NCBI GenBank assembly: GCA_027011045.1
Contig: JALVAT010000006.1
Span: 1 to 40,539, forward strand
Reading direction: 5' to 3'
Length of the DNA: 40,539 nt
From: Microcaldota archaeon
GTDB lineage: Archaea; Iainarchaeota; Iainarchaeia; JAADDC01
Shown here: positions 17,550 to 25,439 of the stretch, piece after piece
Layout of the letters: each line of letters begins with the position of its first letter
Position numbering within the stretch: position 1 is the first letter of the stretch
Position numbers and translations under genes: made by a program
Notes under the pieces: generated by a model
What the model saw: the letters and a program-made list of their open reading frames with translations, nothing else
Databases searched by the model: none
What the model was told of the DNA's origin: nothing

Positions 17550-17633
17550 TGCGGGGGCGGGGATTCGAACCCCGGAAGGCACTAAGCCAGCGGATCTTGA
17601 GTCCGCCCCCTTTGGCCGCTCGGGCACCCCCGC
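17550..17633 (-). tRNA. tRNA-Leu (anticodon CAA)
   Basis: The minus strand folds as a class II tRNA: acceptor GCGGGGG/CCCCCGC, D-arm GCCCGAGCGGCC, anticodon loop CTCAAGA (CAA, reading UUG), a long variable arm GGC-TTAGT-GCC and T-arm CGGGG-TTCGAAT-CCCCG, with discriminator A. CCA is not encoded and no intron is seen. The body is nearly the same as tRNA-Leu(UAG) at 26446; they differ mainly in the anticodon stem-loop, which suggests a duplicated pair. No clear TATA box lies at the usual distance upstream. Confidence 0.96.
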
Positions 17634-17820
17634 AGCCGATCCTCGGCTGGCGCGGAGCTAACTGCCTGTCGCAGACAGGCAGTTATGCGCTTGTACGCGT
17701 GACTGAAGCCCCGCAACCGTATCCCGGTTGACGTGACCGTGCATGGGGCTTTCAGCCCCATACTCAACCGGATGTGTGGTCGGTTGCTTGCAACCGGCCT
17801 CGCGGACCCACTGTCCGCGT
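17634..17820. repeat. Hairpin array A, upstream of tRNA-Leu(CAA)
   Basis: There is no gene here. At least six near-perfect palindromes follow each other: AGCCGA-TCC-TCGGCT (17634), a 12-bp stem with GCA loop (17659-17685), CAACCG-TATCC-CGGTTG (17714), ATGGGGCT-TTC-AGCCCCAT (17743), CGGTTG-CTTG-CAACCG (17781) and CGCGGAC-CCACT-GTCCGCG (17801). Many loops are three bases. Several of the same units recur near tRNA-Leu(UAG). It could be an RNA leader of the tRNA, a dispersed palindromic repeat family, or both. Confidence 0.8.
17724..17771. repeat. 48-nt nested hairpin module, copy 1
   Basis: The module is CCGGTTGA, spacer GACCGTGC, the triloop hairpin ATGGGGCT-TTC-AGCCCCAT and a closing TCAACCGG that pairs with the first arm. 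Two other copies lie at 26539-26586 and 26621-26712. The first arm can instead pair with CAACCG just upstream, so two exclusive folds are possible. Confidence 0.8.
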
Positions 17821-17865
17821 CGGCCCTGGGTTTACCTGCGCAGCGTAGTTAATTTTTCAGGGAAG

Positions 17866-17873
17866 TTTTATAA
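17866..17873 (+). promoter_or_regulatory. TATA box of the antiporter gene
   Basis: TTTTATAA is centred 26 nt before the GTG at 17896, the spacing of a leaderless archaeal transcript. There is no Shine-Dalgarno before the GTG, which supports that start over the longer ORF in the track. Confidence 0.65.
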
Positions 17874-17895
17874 GCTATTGAAGCGTTTTTCTCTG

Positions 17896-19713
17896 GTGGA
17901 GAGCGCCTCCCTCAACTCGTCGTTTTTTCAGTTTGGCGTGCTCATCTTCGTCTCCCTGCTTCTGGGGGATATAGTTAGTTGGCTGGGCTTTCCCTCTGTT
18001 ATTGGATATCTTCTGGCCGGTTTTGCCCTTGGGCCGGGCGGCATTGGGTTTGTGAGTGATCAGACGCTCATCACATACCTATCGGAGCTCGGTGTTCTCC
18101 TCTTGCTGTTCTACATGGGCCTCGAGATCAGTATGAAAAAGTTCAGCCGTGCGGGAATATTCGCGCTCTTTCTGACGCCCATAAAGAGTGGTTTCGGCTT
18201 TGCCCTTGGTTTCCTTGTGGCTCGATGGCTTGGTTTGCCCTCCGTTCTTGCCATCGTCTTTGGCGCGTCCCTTGCCGTCTCATCCACGGCGATCATATCC
18301 CAGATCATACTGGAGCGCAAGATGCAGGATGCCCTTGAATCGCAGATCGCCATTGCAATGCTAATCCTTGAGGATATAATCTCTGTGTTCGTTATCGGCT
18401 ATCTCCTTGGCGCGGAGGGTGGGATTTCCGTCGGGAAGGTGCTTCTGAACTCTGTTGTCATCCTCCTGATTATGTTCATCCTTGGCACGCGTCTGTCGAA
18501 GAAGATCCTCGCCATGAGCCTGCGCCTTGGCGGTCAGGAGTTTTTCTCGCTCTATGCCTTCGCCCTTTTGCTCATCTTCGCCTACGGCGTAAGCTACGTT
18601 GGTATGTCCCCACTTCTTGGCGCGTTCTTTGCCGGTATGCTCCTCTCCGAGACGGTCCATGCCCACAAGATCGAGGAAGAGCTTGCAGCGCTTCGCCGCC
18701 TCTTTGTTCTGATATTCTTCACGTCCCTGGGCCTGAGGTATACCATTACCTTCGGATCCCTGGCCCTCAAGCTCACCCTGTTCGGTTTCATCATTTTGCT
18801 CCTTCAGAAGCTTGTGCTCTTCCTCTTTGCCCCTGTATTCGGCGTGGACCCGCGGAAGTCTGCCCGTCTGAGCATCCTCATGTTCCCGCTCGGTGAGTTC
18901 TCGCTGTTCACCGCCGCGGCGATACAGAGCATTAACTTTTCATCCCCTGAAGCCCTCCACTACTTTGGCCTCACGCCGCAGGAGGCTGCGCTCATTCACC
19001 CCCTTGCCGCCGAGCTCATGGGGGCCACCTTTGCCCTCATCGTCATTACCACGGTCCTCAGCGGCCTGATCTTCAAGCGCGAGGAGGCGATTGAGGAGTT
19101 CCTTCTGCGTCACCGCCCTTCCTTTGTGGATGCCCTATCCCGACGCCTGGCACCCTACTTTGCGGCAGGCCGGAGAGCCCAGCGCGTGGCTACCTCCTCC
19201 CGCTTTGCACTCCTCGTGGAAAGGAAATTCCAGCGCATTCTCGAGCTTGTGCTTTCTCTAATCCTCCTCGCCTACATAATGGGCTATGCTGCCAGCCAAT
19301 ATCCGCAGTACACCCTATACATATACCTGATCGGATATCTCCTTGCCCTCTATCCCTTGAGCGGAATTTCCCGGGCTATGTACGCTCTTCTCAGCAGGTA
19401 TGCCGAGGAGATGGTAAAGTTCTCCGGATTTCCCCGTCAGTATAACAGAACAATCGCCATGAGCATCGCCCATGTCTTTATGGGCATTACCCTCTTCGTT
19501 ATGGGCATTCTCTTCCTCGCTGCGGGGGAGGGACTCGGCGTGGTCACGTTCCACCTCCTGTCCTTCCTGCTCATTGCTGCATCGGTGGGCTTTGTTGCCT
19601 ACGGTATCATTCATCTGTTCCGCGTGTTTCTTGAGCCCGTTCCCGTTTCCTCCGGTGGGGCTACCGCTAGAACCAGGCGTCGAGGCTCATCTGCGAGCCG
19701 GAAGCGGGCGTAG
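17896..19713 (+). CDS. CPA2-type cation/proton antiporter (KefB-like) with extra membrane domain
   Basis: This 605-residue integral membrane protein has a core of about 12 hydrophobic segments with CPA2 features: [19 protein letters not shown], the [13 protein letters not shown] motif and [11 protein letters not shown]. It should exchange Na+ or K+ for protons. After the core there is no TrkA/RCK domain. A basic linker leads to about four more hydrophobic segments ([14 protein letters not shown] and following) and a basic tail. The track's N-terminus runs through the hairpin array and is rejected. The last 47 nt overlap FEN1 tail to tail. Confidence 0.85.
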   Translation: MESASLNSSFFQFGVLIFVSLLLGDIVSWLGFPSVIGYLLAGFALGPGGIGFVSDQTLITYLSELGVLLLLFYMGLEISMKKFSRAGIFALFLTPIKSGFGFALGFLVARWLGLPSVLAIVFGASLAVSSTAIISQIILERKMQDALESQIAIAMLILEDIISVFVIGYLLGAEGGISVGKVLLNSVVILLIMFILGTRLSKKILAMSLRLGGQEFFSLYAFALLLIFAYGVSYVGMSPLLGAFFAGMLLSETVHAHKIEEELAALRRLFVLIFFTSLGLRYTITFGSLALKLTLFGFIILLLQKLVLFLFAPVFGVDPRKSARLSILMFPLGEFSLFTAAAIQSINFSSPEALHYFGLTPQEAALIHPLAAELMGATFALIVITTVLSGLIFKREEAIEEFLLRHRPSFVDALSRRLAPYFAAGRRAQRVATSSRFALLVERKFQRILELVLSLILLAYIMGYAASQYPQYTLYIYLIGYLLALYPLSGISRAMYALLSRYAEEMVKFSGFPRQYNRTIAMSIAHVFMGITLFVMGILFLAAGEGLGVVTFHLLSFLLIAASVGFVAYGIIHLFRVFLEPVPVSSGGATARTRRRGSSASRKRA

Positions 19714-20692
19714 CCTTTTCCAACCTATCCAAGGCTCGCTCGACGCGTTCTGGGGAGAAATCGTGCTCCTCCACAAGGATTTTCATAACCGCATCCCTGT
19801 CGGGCTTTTTGAAGCGTATGCTGTAGTCGTCCGTGACAGGCGGGTTGAGGAAGAGCTGCTCAATCTCCCTCCAGTCCCACTCCGGCTGGTATCCCAGGGC
19901 CTTTAGGATCTCATCAAAGGAGTCGTACTCCTTTACCAGCGCGAGGGCCCTCTTTGGCCCTATTCCCGGGACCTTCTCGTTGAAGTCCGTTCCGATGAGG
20001 ATTCCTATCCATATGAGCTTTCTTCTGTCGATTCCCAATGTCCTCAGTGTTTCCTCGAGCTCTATGAGCTCCGGCTTTATCTCCACGTATACGTTCTTCC
20101 TCGGGAGCTTTCTCCTGCCCACTATTGTGAGGTTTCTTGCTAGTCTAGGTGCGCCGAAGAGCAGGGAATCGTAGTCCTGGGATCCTGCGGCCCATACGTC
20201 TCCCTTTGCCGCCATGTGTGCTGCCTGTGCTTCTCCCTCGGACGGTGCCTGGACCCACGGGATACCCATCGCCGTGAGGAGCTTCTTGGCATCTTCCACC
20301 ATATCTTGCGTTAGGCGGGCGGCCTCCTGCGCGTACGTCCTCGCCTCCTCCAGGTTTCCCTCTCGGATGGCTTCTTCCCACTTCTGCTTGGCTTTCTCCC
20401 GAGCTTCCTTGCGCTTTTCGAGGGTTCTGTGCTTGAGCTCGGGGGGCTTTCCATCAAACACGTAAACCGGGCGAATATCGTGCTCCAGAAGGTTTATCGT
20501 TCTGTAGAAGAGGCCGGAGAGGTGGGATGTTATCCTGCCCTTTCTGTCCATTAGTGGCGTCCCGTCTGGCTGCCTTATTGCTGAGAGGAACTGGTAGAGC
20601 GCGTTGTAGGCGTCGAGGGCGATGGTTTTTGTTGCCAGGGCCTCGAGCTCCACCGTTTTCTTGGGGACGAGGTCCCCGATGGCTACCCCCAT
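19667..20692 (-). CDS. fen: Flap endonuclease 1
   Basis: This 341-residue FEN1/XPG-family nuclease removes 5' flaps during Okazaki-fragment maturation and repair. Metal-binding acidic residues lie in TIALDAYN (D27), VYVFDG (D80), SEGEAQAA (E152, E154), SQDYDS (D173, D175) and IGTDFN. The C-terminal SQMSLDAWF is a PCNA-binding PIP box. The gene starts four bases after the PAN stop, so the two share a transcript. Its 3' end lies antisense to the end of the antiporter gene. Confidence 0.97.
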   Translation of the reverse strand: MGVAIGDLVPKKTVELEALATKTIALDAYNALYQFLSAIRQPDGTPLMDRKGRITSHLSGLFYRTINLLEHDIRPVYVFDGKPPELKHRTLEKRKEAREKAKQKWEEAIREGNLEEARTYAQEAARLTQDMVEDAKKLLTAMGIPWVQAPSEGEAQAAHMAAKGDVWAAGSQDYDSLLFGAPRLARNLTIVGRRKLPRKNVYVEIKPELIELEETLRTLGIDRRKLIWIGILIGTDFNEKVPGIGPKRALALVKEYDSFDEILKALGYQPEWDWREIEQLFLNPPVTDDYSIRFKKPDRDAVMKILVEEHDFSPERVERALDRLEKATPASGSQMSLDAWF

Positions 20693-20696
20693 TGGC

Positions 20697-21896
20697 TCAC
20701 CCGTATATCGGGTATTCCATGGCCTGCTTCTTGCCCTTCTTTGCCCGTACCTTCTCCAGGGCGTCGAGGATGTCCGTCTCCGTTATCGTCCTGTGGTTCC
20801 TCCGTATGGCGAGCATTCCCGCCTCCGTGATCACAGCCTTCAGGTCTGCGCCGCTCATGCCCTCCGTGAGCTTGGCTATCTTCTTGAGGTCCACCTTCTT
20901 GGAGAGCTTGAGCTTGCGGGTGAGTACCTTGAGGATTTCGAACCTTGCCCCTTCGTCGGGTAGTGGCACCTCTATGATCCTGTCGAAGCGCCCCGGCCTC
21001 AGGAGTGCCGGATCGAGGATGTCTGGCCTGTTCGTTGCAGCAATGATTGCTACACCCTCAAGGGGGCGGAATCCGTCGAGCTCTGCCAGTAGCTGGACAA
21101 GGGTTCTCTGCACCTCGCGATCTCCGCCCGTTAGCGTTTCCGTGCGCACAGCACCAATGGCGTCGATCTCGTCTATGAACACGATGGCGGGTGCCTTCTC
21201 CCTTGCCATCTTAAAGAGATCCCTAACGAGCTTTGCCCCCTCTCCGATGAACTTACGCACGAGCTCGGAACCCACCACGTGGATGAAGGTTGCATTCGTC
21301 TCGTGTGCCACGGCCTTTGCGAGGAGCGTCTTGCCCGTACCGGGGGGGCCGTAGAGCAGCACGCCCTTTGGCGGTTCGATCCCGAGGCGCTTGAATCGCT
21401 CCGGTTCCTTCAAGGGCAGCTCAACCACTTCGCGTACCTCTTGTATAACGTCCTCAAGACCTCCGATATCCTTGTAGCTGACGTTTGGCCGCTCTATGAC
21501 CTCGAATGCCTTTACACGCTCATCTTTCTGCTCTGGAAGGATGCCCACCACTGCGAGGGTCTGTTGCGATAGCGCTACCTGTTGCCCCGGTCTTAGCCGG
21601 GGGTAGACGGAGGACAGAACGTTCACAAGGAAGGTCACGCCGTTGGAGTTCTTTACAACCGCCCTACCGTCTGGGAGCACGTCCACAACGGTGCCCACCA
21701 TAAGGGGCGGCTGGATTAGCCGGTCGTACTCGCGCTTCAGCTCTATGTATTTCTTCTGCAGGAGGAACGTGTGGCTTTCCAGCCTTGCCCTTTCGTTTCT
21801 CAGGGCTTGGAGCTCCTTCTGAAGCCTGTAGAGGTATTCCTCGAGGGAAGACGTGTCAGAACCGCCGTTCCTTCGCTCGCTTTCGCTCTCAACCAT
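20697..21896 (-). CDS. pan: Proteasome-activating nucleotidase PAN
   Basis: This 399-residue AAA ATPase unfolds proteins and feeds them into the 20S proteasome. It has an N-terminal coiled coil (residues 17-60), an OB domain (65-120), Walker A GPPGTGKT (183-190), Walker B FIDEID (E243) and a C-terminal YPIYG, in which IYG fits the HbYX motif that opens the proteasome gate. The alpha subunit is encoded at 34100. The promoter is shared divergently with aMBF1; the start appears leaderless with AATTTAAAAG about 26-30 nt upstream. Confidence 0.97.
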   Translation of the reverse strand: MVESESERRNGGSDTSSLEEYLYRLQKELQALRNERARLESHTFLLQKKYIELKREYDRLIQPPLMVGTVVDVLPDGRAVVKNSNGVTFLVNVLSSVYPRLRPGQQVALSQQTLAVVGILPEQKDERVKAFEVIERPNVSYKDIGGLEDVIQEVREVVELPLKEPERFKRLGIEPPKGVLLYGPPGTGKTLLAKAVAHETNATFIHVVGSELVRKFIGEGAKLVRDLFKMAREKAPAIVFIDEIDAIGAVRTETLTGGDREVQRTLVQLLAELDGFRPLEGVAIIAATNRPDILDPALLRPGRFDRIIEVPLPDEGARFEILKVLTRKLKLSKKVDLKKIAKLTEGMSGADLKAVITEAGMLAIRRNHRTITETDILDALEKVRAKKGKKQAMEYPIYG

Positions 21897-21901
21897 ACAA
21901 T

Positions 21902-21910
21902 CTATTATTG
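21902..21910 (+). promoter_or_regulatory. TATA-like box for aMBF1 (plus side of divergent promoter)
   Basis: CTATTATTG is centred about 26 nt before the aMBF1 ATG at 21932, in a gap of only 35 bp between two divergent start codons. It begins 6 bp from the PAN start codon. A leaderless aMBF1 transcript is predicted. Confidence 0.5.
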
Positions 21911-21920
21911 TTTTGGTCTT

Positions 21921-21930
21921 CTTTTAAATT
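21921..21930 (-). promoter_or_regulatory. TATA box for PAN (minus side of divergent promoter)
   Basis: Read on the minus strand, AATTTAAAAG lies about 29 nt before the PAN ATG and one base from the aMBF1 ATG. Polymerase loading on one side would cover the other start, so mutual interference is likely. Confidence 0.6.
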
Positions 21931-21931
21931 C

Positions 21932-22414
21932 ATGTATTGCGAACTCTGTGGCCGTGAGATTTCTTGGGGCTACTTGATCGAGATTGAGGGTGCGAAGGTA
22001 ATCGCCTGTGCGGACTGCGCGGATCGCGGCGTTATCATCCGCAAGGTTCGGGCCCCCAGGGAGGACGAGCAGCGTAGGCGCAAAACCGTTGAAAAGTCTG
22101 AGGAGGAACCGGAGCTCGTGCTTGTGGATGACTACGCCGAGAGAATACGTGCTGCACTCCAGGAAAAGGGCCTTACTGTAGAGGCACTCGCCAAGCGCGT
22201 GAACGAGTCACCTCACTATATTGAGCGCATAGTGGATGGCGATCTGAAGCCGACGGAAAAGCTTGCTCGCCGCCTCGAGAAGCTGCTGGGCATAACGCTC
22301 TTCGAGGCGATCTCCGAGGAGGACGAGCTACCCGTTTCCGAGGACGAGGGGGAAGATACCGGCGAGATTACCCTTGGCGACGTGGTCAAGATACGCGTGG
22401 TTAAGAAGCGATGA
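21932..22414 (+). CDS. mbf1: Archaeal multiprotein bridging factor aMBF1
   Basis: This 160-residue protein has an N-terminal zinc ribbon (C3, C6, C26, C29) and a C-terminal Cro/XRE helix-turn-helix (about residues 70-125, with LTVEALAKRVNESPHYIERI), the layout of archaeal MBF1. Homologues connect transcription and translation; archaeal MBF1 associates with small ribosomal subunits. The track start at 21785 lies inside PAN on the other strand. The ATG at 21932 gives the zinc ribbon at the extreme N-terminus as expected. The S2P gene follows after nine bases. Confidence 0.9.
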   Translation: MYCELCGREISWGYLIEIEGAKVIACADCADRGVIIRKVRAPREDEQRRRKTVEKSEEEPELVLVDDYAERIRAALQEKGLTVEALAKRVNESPHYIERIVDGDLKPTEKLARRLEKLLGITLFEAISEEDELPVSEDEGEDTGEITLGDVVKIRVVKKR

Positions 22415-22423
22415 GGTGTGCTA

Positions 22424-23731
22424 ATGGACAGTGTGCTCGCCTTTTTTGTGGCGCTTGCCGTGAGTATCCCCCTTGCCGAGGTGCTTCGTCGCCGTTTCAA
22501 TGCAAGGGGCACTGTGATCTACGTTTGGCCCAGCAGAAGGCTCCGCGAGTTCATCGAGGCGCACGCACATTCAGCCAACTGGCAACTCTTTGGAGATTTT
22601 GCCGTGGTTTTGCTGGCTGGACCCCTGCTATCTCGCCGTTTTGCCAGTGATCGGCGTGCCTACGTTCTCTTCGCGCTCTACGTTCTCGTTACGATGGTGG
22701 CGATCCCCTTCTTTGGGGGTGCCGCCACCTTCAGGAGTATTGATTTTCTTGCCCTTGGCGTGGTGCTCCTAACGGGGTATGCGGGCTATGCAATGCTCCT
22801 TATCGCCCAGTCCGCATGGGGCATCATCTACAGCTACTTCCATGGCGTTACCCCTGCCCCTGGGATCGGACCGGCAATCCCCGGTGTGGACATAGGCGGC
22901 TTCGAAATCCCGCTTTGGCAGGGCATCGTAGCGCTGGCGATCGCCCTTATCTTTCATGAGGGCGCACACGGGGTTGTTGCCCTCCGCGAGCGCGTGCCCC
23001 TTGAGGAATCTGGATTCATTACCCTTGGTCTTCTCCCCATAGGGGCCTACGTTGAGCCCAAGGAGGGGATATTTAAGGCGAGGCCCCCGTTGTCGAAGCT
23101 CCGCGTGTTCGCTGCTGGCCCCGCTGCCAATATGATCATATTTGCAGTTTTTGCAGCCCTAATGCTTGCCCTTGCTCCCGTCGGAAGCTTTCTAACGGAC
23201 TACGGCTGCGCCCATGGCAAGGGCGTTCGCATACTCTCCGTTCCCAAGACCTTCCAGATAGGTACCGATGTAGTTCCCTCTGGCGCCTACGGGAAGATTC
23301 CAGCGGGGGCAGTGGTGCTCGATGTGAATGGAGAGCCCATTCGCTGCACATATCAGTTTATGCTTGCCATGGCGCGTTACCAGAAGCTGGACTACAACGG
23401 GCCGGCGTACTTTACCATTGACGTTAACGGCCAGATCCGCACCGTCCAGGTAACGCTTCACAGGGGTTTCATGGGTATTCGCGGCGTGGAAACCGTCTAC
23501 GCCGAGCCGCTTCCCTGGTGGTATGACGCGCTTACGTTCTTGCTCTCCGTAGTTTCCTGGGTTGCGCTGCTAAACCTCATGGTCGGACTCGTCAATATGC
23601 TGCCCCTTGACCCCCTCGATGGCGGCCAGTTTTATCGCGTTTTCTTTGAGGGGGGCAAGGTGTACGAGCTCCTCCAGTGGCTGACCATTCTGCTCTTTGT
23701 GCTCAACGCCCTTCCCTGGTTTTTCAAGTGA
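22424..23731 (+). CDS. Site-2-protease family membrane metalloprotease (M50) with PDZ-like domain
   Basis: This 435-residue polytopic protein has the zinc motif HEGAH (178-182) in a transmembrane helix and the second motif LDPLDGGQ near residue 400, together the signature of S2P intramembrane proteases. Between them the sequence IPAGAVVLDVNGEPIR looks like a PDZ fold. It would cut transmembrane segments, often of regulators. ATG 22424, with GAGGTG upstream, is chosen over the track's GTG. It is likely co-transcribed with aMBF1. Confidence 0.92.
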   Translation: MDSVLAFFVALAVSIPLAEVLRRRFNARGTVIYVWPSRRLREFIEAHAHSANWQLFGDFAVVLLAGPLLSRRFASDRRAYVLFALYVLVTMVAIPFFGGAATFRSIDFLALGVVLLTGYAGYAMLLIAQSAWGIIYSYFHGVTPAPGIGPAIPGVDIGGFEIPLWQGIVALAIALIFHEGAHGVVALRERVPLEESGFITLGLLPIGAYVEPKEGIFKARPPLSKLRVFAAGPAANMIIFAVFAALMLALAPVGSFLTDYGCAHGKGVRILSVPKTFQIGTDVVPSGAYGKIPAGAVVLDVNGEPIRCTYQFMLAMARYQKLDYNGPAYFTIDVNGQIRTVQVTLHRGFMGIRGVETVYAEPLPWWYDALTFLLSVVSWVALLNLMVGLVNMLPLDPLDGGQFYRVFFEGGKVYELLQWLTILLFVLNALPWFFK

Positions 23732-23734
23732 GCC

Positions 23735-23790
23735 AATAAGCGCTTCTATTTTTCTTTCCAAGAATTCAGTAATAAAATAAGGTAAGGTGT
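23735..23790. terminator. Convergent AT-rich terminator between S2P and ftsZ
   Basis: The short gap between the two convergent genes holds TATTTTTCTTTCC on the plus strand and TTATTTTATTA on the minus strand. These are suitable T-runs for stopping both transcripts. Confidence 0.45.
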
Positions 23791-23795
23791 TGGGG

Positions 23796-24875
23796 TTACT
23801 TGAGGTAGTCAAGACCGGGGATCTCTGCCTCGAGTCCGCCAACCCCCGTGGGCGCGCTACCAGCCACCGGGCTGTTTATGAAAGGGGAGGAAACGCCCGT
23901 GAAGATGGCGATAACGCGCACCCTGTCCTGGAAGCTGGGGTCGATGCGGGCACCCCAGACCACCGTGGCCCTGGGGTCGACCTGCTCAGTCATCATTTCA
24001 CCGATCTGAGCGGCCTCTCCGAGGGTGAGGTCAGGACCACCGGTAATGTGGATCAGCACACCCGTGGCGCCGCGGACGTCCACGTCGAGGAGCGCGTTCT
24101 TCAGGGTGTCCTCCACGACGTCGTGCACCTTGTTCACGCCGCGGCCCTCACCGACGGAGATAACGGAGAGACCACCGCCACCCATGACGGAGCGCACGTC
24201 GGCGAAGTCGATGTTCTTGAACACGGATGGCTGGGTGATCGTCTCAGTGAGGCCCTGTATGGTCTTGGCAATGACCTCGTCTGCCACCTTGAGCGCGTCG
24301 TTGAGTGGCAGGTTGGGGACGAGCTCCACGAGGCGGTTGTTGTCAATCACGATGACCGTGTCTGCATACTGGGCGAGGTTCTGGAGACCCTCATCGGCAT
24401 TCCTCATGCGGGCGCGCTCCAGGCGGAAGGGGTACGTAACCATTGCCACAACAAGTGCGCCCATCTCCTTTGCCACCTGTGCCACCACAGGGGCTGCACC
24501 GGTACCGGTACCACCACCAAGACCTGCAAGGACGAATACGAGGTCCGCACCCTCGAGCACCTGCTCGATGCGCTGGCGGGACACCTCTGCAGCCTTCCTA
24601 CCGACTTCGGGGTTACCTCCGGAGCCAAGACCGCGGGTCACACCGTCGCCAATGAGTATCTTCGTGAGGTCGTCAGAAATCATGGCGAGGTGCTGCTTAT
24701 CGGTGTTAATGGCGATCAGTTCGGCACCCTTAACTCCCATCTGGGCGATTCGGTTCACAATGTTGTTACCAGCGCCACCCACACCAACTACAACAATGCG
24801 GGGCTGTCCAAATTCCTCCACGGGCTGGGCCGTAGGAACGTTCTTCCGGAGGGCGTCTTCCACCAGAGACTTCAC
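23796..24875 (-). CDS. ftsZ: Cell division protein FtsZ
   Basis: This tubulin-like GTPase forms the division ring. It shows VVGVGGAGNNIVNRI, the nucleotide-binding GLGGGTGTGAAP and the T7-loop region around NNRLVEL. The track starts at 24902, but the sequence GAGGTGAT just inside that ORF is a perfect ribosome binding site for the GTG nine codons later. Starting there gives MKSLVEDALRKNV, the usual archaeal FtsZ opening, and 359 residues. The C-terminus ends IPGLDYLK. Confidence 0.93.
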   Translation of the reverse strand: MKSLVEDALRKNVPTAQPVEEFGQPRIVVVGVGGAGNNIVNRIAQMGVKGAELIAINTDKQHLAMISDDLTKILIGDGVTRGLGSGGNPEVGRKAAEVSRQRIEQVLEGADLVFVLAGLGGGTGTGAAPVVAQVAKEMGALVVAMVTYPFRLERARMRNADEGLQNLAQYADTVIVIDNNRLVELVPNLPLNDALKVADEVIAKTIQGLTETITQPSVFKNIDFADVRSVMGGGGLSVISVGEGRGVNKVHDVVEDTLKNALLDVDVRGATGVLIHITGGPDLTLGEAAQIGEMMTEQVDPRATVVWGARIDPSFQDRVRVIAIFTGVSSPFINSPVAGSAPTGVGGLEAEIPGLDYLK

Positions 24876-24937
24876 ATATATCACCTCTCGAGGCTCCTTC
24901 ATTGGGCTGAATACCCGTGTAAATTTGTGCTTTTCTC

Positions 24938-24948
24938 GTTTAAATATG
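24938..24948 (-). promoter_or_regulatory. TATA box for ftsZ
   Basis: On the minus strand CATATTTAAAC would start transcription near 24916, leaving a leader of about 40 nt that contains the GAGGTGAT ribosome binding site. The rest of the gap up to the SRP RNA promoter (about 24950-25116) contains no gene or clear element that I can identify. Confidence 0.5.
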
Positions 24949-25116
24949 TTTCTATGGGTGCACCACGGCGATTGTCGGTTATGTATATTTGCGCATTTTC
25001 CTAATTCTGGGAAATATCCAAAAATACTTGTTATGTATAAACAGCCTCTTGCGGCTGAATTCTGGAGGAAACCCCTGTTTTTAGAGGGCGGGATTTTGCA
25101 ACATCCTTGGCAATTC

Positions 25117-25125
25117 CTTTATAAT
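25117..25125 (+). promoter_or_regulatory. TATA box for the SRP RNA
   Basis: CTTTATAAT is centred about 27 nt before base 25148, where the 5' strand of the SRP RNA closing helix begins. The agreement of spacing and RNA end supports both calls. Confidence 0.65.
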
Positions 25126-25147
25126 CTGGGCACACCCTATTGTATTT

Positions 25148-25422
25148 GGACGGGCAGGCCGGGGGGTTAGCGGTCCCCTGTAACCGGAAATCCGCTTACG
25201 CCGGGGCCATACCCCCGGGAAGGGCGTTGGGATCCCTCCTCCGCGGGGGCATTGCCCGTAGAAGGCCTGTCCCGCCGGGCGGTCGGGTTCGGGTGAATCG
25301 GCCAGGCCCGGAAGGGAGCAACCGTAGCCCGGCCCGGTCGTGCTGGCGGGGTAGCAGGCTGGAGGGCCGTGTCCCCGTTGGTAGGGGGTGCATCCCGGCG
25401 TTCGACCCGGGGGCGCCCGTCC
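25148..25422 (+). ncRNA. Signal recognition particle 7S RNA
   Basis: The 275-nt RNA has the invariant domain IV: GGTGAA, then CCAGGCCCGGAAGGGAGCA and the answering AACCGTAGCCCGG, the binding site of SRP54. The 5' part with GGGGGGTTAGCGGTCCCCTG and TAACCGGAAATCCGC is typical of the archaeal Alu-domain loops. The ends GGACGGGC and GCCCGTCC pair to form helix 1, the archaeal closing helix, and fix the boundaries. It guides nascent membrane and secreted proteins to SecY. ORFs drawn across it are spurious. Confidence 0.96.
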
Positions 25423-25439
25423 GCTCATGGTGATTCCCC

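Noticed and set aside
17743-17895. 51-codon N-terminal extension of the antiporter
   Set aside because: It runs through hairpin array A; the TATA box at 17866 would be inside the gene, and the family start fits GTG 17896.
17375-17895. Insertion sequence or integrated element at tRNA-Leu(CAA)
   Set aside because: No transposase or integrase ORF is present; only the tRNA-end-like direct repeats remain, so this is kept as a finding, not a mobile-element call.
23787-25004. 405-residue plus-strand ORF
   Set aside because: It is the mirror of ftsZ on the minus strand and has a low-complexity, histidine-rich composition without any motif.
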